From Reticulitermes lucifugus (lineage: Eukaryota; Arthropoda; Insecta; Blattodea; Rhinotermitidae): 20,511 nucleotides of DNA. Below, piece by piece: positions 19,250 through 20,511 of this stretch. The stretch is from NCBI GenBank assembly GCA_026260175.1, contig JAKCWW010003952.1, positions 3,627 through 24,137 of the forward strand, written 5' to 3'. Numbering within the stretch: position 1 is the first letter of the stretch; every line of letters starts with the position of its first letter. The notes under the pieces are model-generated. The model was given only the letters and a program-made list of their open reading frames with translations. It ran no database searches and had not been told where the DNA came from. The translations under genes and the position numbers were made by a program.

Positions 19250-20450
19250 CCATTGTGCAGTCTTGAGAAGCTAACAGTCCCTCAGGTAGTCAAGACATTC
19301 CCTGCATTATATGGAACTCAAAAGTTCATCACCGTGCTCACAACACACCGCCAACTGCCCCTATCCCGAGCCGGTTCAGTCCAATCCACACTCCCATTCT
19401 ATTCCTCGAAGATCCATTTCAATATTATTCTCCCATCTATGCCTAGGTCTTCCGAGTGCTCTCTTTCCCTCAGGTTTCCCCACCAAAACCATGCATGCAT
19501 CTCTCCTCTACTGCATACATGCCATATGCCTGGCCCATCTCACAGTTTGATTTGATCACCCATAAATATTTCGCAAGTCAGATCATGAAGCTCCTCATTA
19601 TGCAACCTCAAGTCCTCCGGTACCTCATTCCCCTTAGGCCTAAATATCTTCTTCTGAAGCCCCTTCTCAAACATGCTCAGCCCATGTTCCTCCCTGAATG
19701 TGAGAGACCACATTTCTTACCCATATAAAACAGGCAGAAGTACATTTCTGTATATTATAATATTGCTATTTTTGGATAAAAACTGAAAGACAAAAGATCC
19801 TGCACTGAACGATTATTTCTTTATGATGGCAATTTCAATTTGTTAGGGTTGTTCCCAAATATTTAACTCTGCCCTCCTTCAAAGGATTTATTACCTATCT
19901 TTGTTTTAATTTTGTCCTGCATTCTGTTCATAGGGCATGAGCATGTACTTAGTGTCCTCAGCATTTACTTCTAGGCCAATGTCCTTATGACTACTAAAGC
20001 TTCTATGTTTTTCTTTATTGTGCATATGCTTTCACCCAATAAATTAACATCAGCATAAACCCGATGCTGATGTGTACCATTCAATTTGAACATTTCTTGG
20101 TTTTTCACAAGGTAAATAGGAAAGTGAACGAATACCTGACAGAAACTTTCCTTTTGAGTCATCACTTTCATCCTCAGTTGATGCATACACTTCAAAATAA
20201 CAGTATCATGCCAGCAACTTCTCAGCACTATACACGATGTCCAATCACTATCAGACTCTGCTGCTGACATGATTCTCTGATGTACAAAAAAATCCTGTAC
20301 CAAATTAATGACTGATTTCCATTTCCACAGAGAAATGTATGATCCTCTGCTTGTTCAGTGCTAGCTTTGTCACATCTAATCTCATGTACTTCCAGTAAAA
20401 CTAATCTAAATTTCACTAATTCTCTAGCCACTGTCTTACATAACCCCGAC
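19250..20450 (-). mobile_element. Dead LINE, endonuclease start fused to RT end (family A)
   Basis: Non-LTR retrotransposon remnant, probably RTE-like. From about 20450 down: the endonuclease start (VARELVKFRLVLLEVHEIRC, with the catalytic-type Glu in HEIR), then after a frameshift near 20295 FFVHQRIMSA and TSCIVLRSCW. At about 20098 the text jumps from HFPIYLVKN to KLNGTHQHRVYADVNLLGES, the RT palm. The rest of the endonuclease and most of the RT are missing. The YADD box reads YAD-V, one Asp short. Later frames give GLEVNAEDTKYMLM (about 19985-19930), EMWSLTFREEHGLSMFEKG, LHNEELHDLI and [20 protein letters not shown] (about 19490-19430), with several stops. Plus-strand ORFs here are antisense shadows. 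Confidence 0.82.

Positions 20451-20452
<2 letters not shown>

Positions 20453-20511
<59 letters not shown>
20453..20511. repeat. (CA)n microsatellite at window edge
   Basis: At least 59 bp of uninterrupted CA repeats run off the window. They abut the 5' break of the LINE remnant on the minus strand, so the element start is either replaced by or joined to this tract. Confidence 0.95.

Noticed and set aside
20228..20506. 92-codon ORF starting with a Cys-Val repeat
   Set aside because: The Cys-Val run is the (CA)n microsatellite read through; the remainder is the start of the dead LINE endonuclease.

Overview
This is a eukaryotic window, almost certainly from an insect and most likely Blattodea (cockroach or termite). 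One large protein-coding exon sits in about 17 kb of AT-rich, mostly CpG-poor intronic or intergenic DNA littered with decayed retroelements. The lineage call rests on three recognised kinds of element: tRNA-headed SINE fragments, the 3' ends of two LINE families, and a foldback element of a type familiar from polyneopteran genomes. This recognition is from memory, not from a database search.

Layout. 1-2496: intron or downstream flank, with a SINE head, a CA/TA microsatellite and a LINE 3' scrap. 2497-4920 (minus): a single 808-codon exon, proposed as the N-terminal coding exon of a CHD7/kismet-type chromodomain helicase. It is Gln/Pro/Ser/Met-rich, opens with an LFGED box and ends at a clean AAG|GTGATA splice donor. 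4921-5049 (minus): 5' leader with a 25-codon upstream ORF and a good splice acceptor. 5050 to about 17.4 kb: a long stretch read as first intron, holding a short inverted-repeat element, LINE fragments, several SINE copies (one rearranged as an inverted repeat, one split by an insertion), a TTAGA-type microsatellite, a near-palindromic E2F/CRE-like site, one unrecognised acidic-start ORF, a foldback element and a 95-bp tandem duplication. 17.7-19.1 kb: relatively CpG-rich DNA, the best candidate for the promoter and first exon(s) of the minus-strand gene, with a possible divergent plus-strand ORF and a 117-bp exon-like stretch. 19.25-20.45 kb (minus): a dead LINE in which the start of the endonuclease is fused to the end of the reverse transcriptase by an internal deletion. 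The window ends in a (CA)n tract.

The only confident gene is the CHD7/kismet-like one. The chromodomain, ATPase and BRK exons of such a gene are not in this window and would lie beyond its left edge on the minus strand. No bacterial-style operon, CRISPR, rRNA or functional tRNA gene was seen. The most useful items are the gene's 5' architecture (uORF, long intron, candidate promoter and exon) and the rearranged repeats; I did not find a clearly new biological system.
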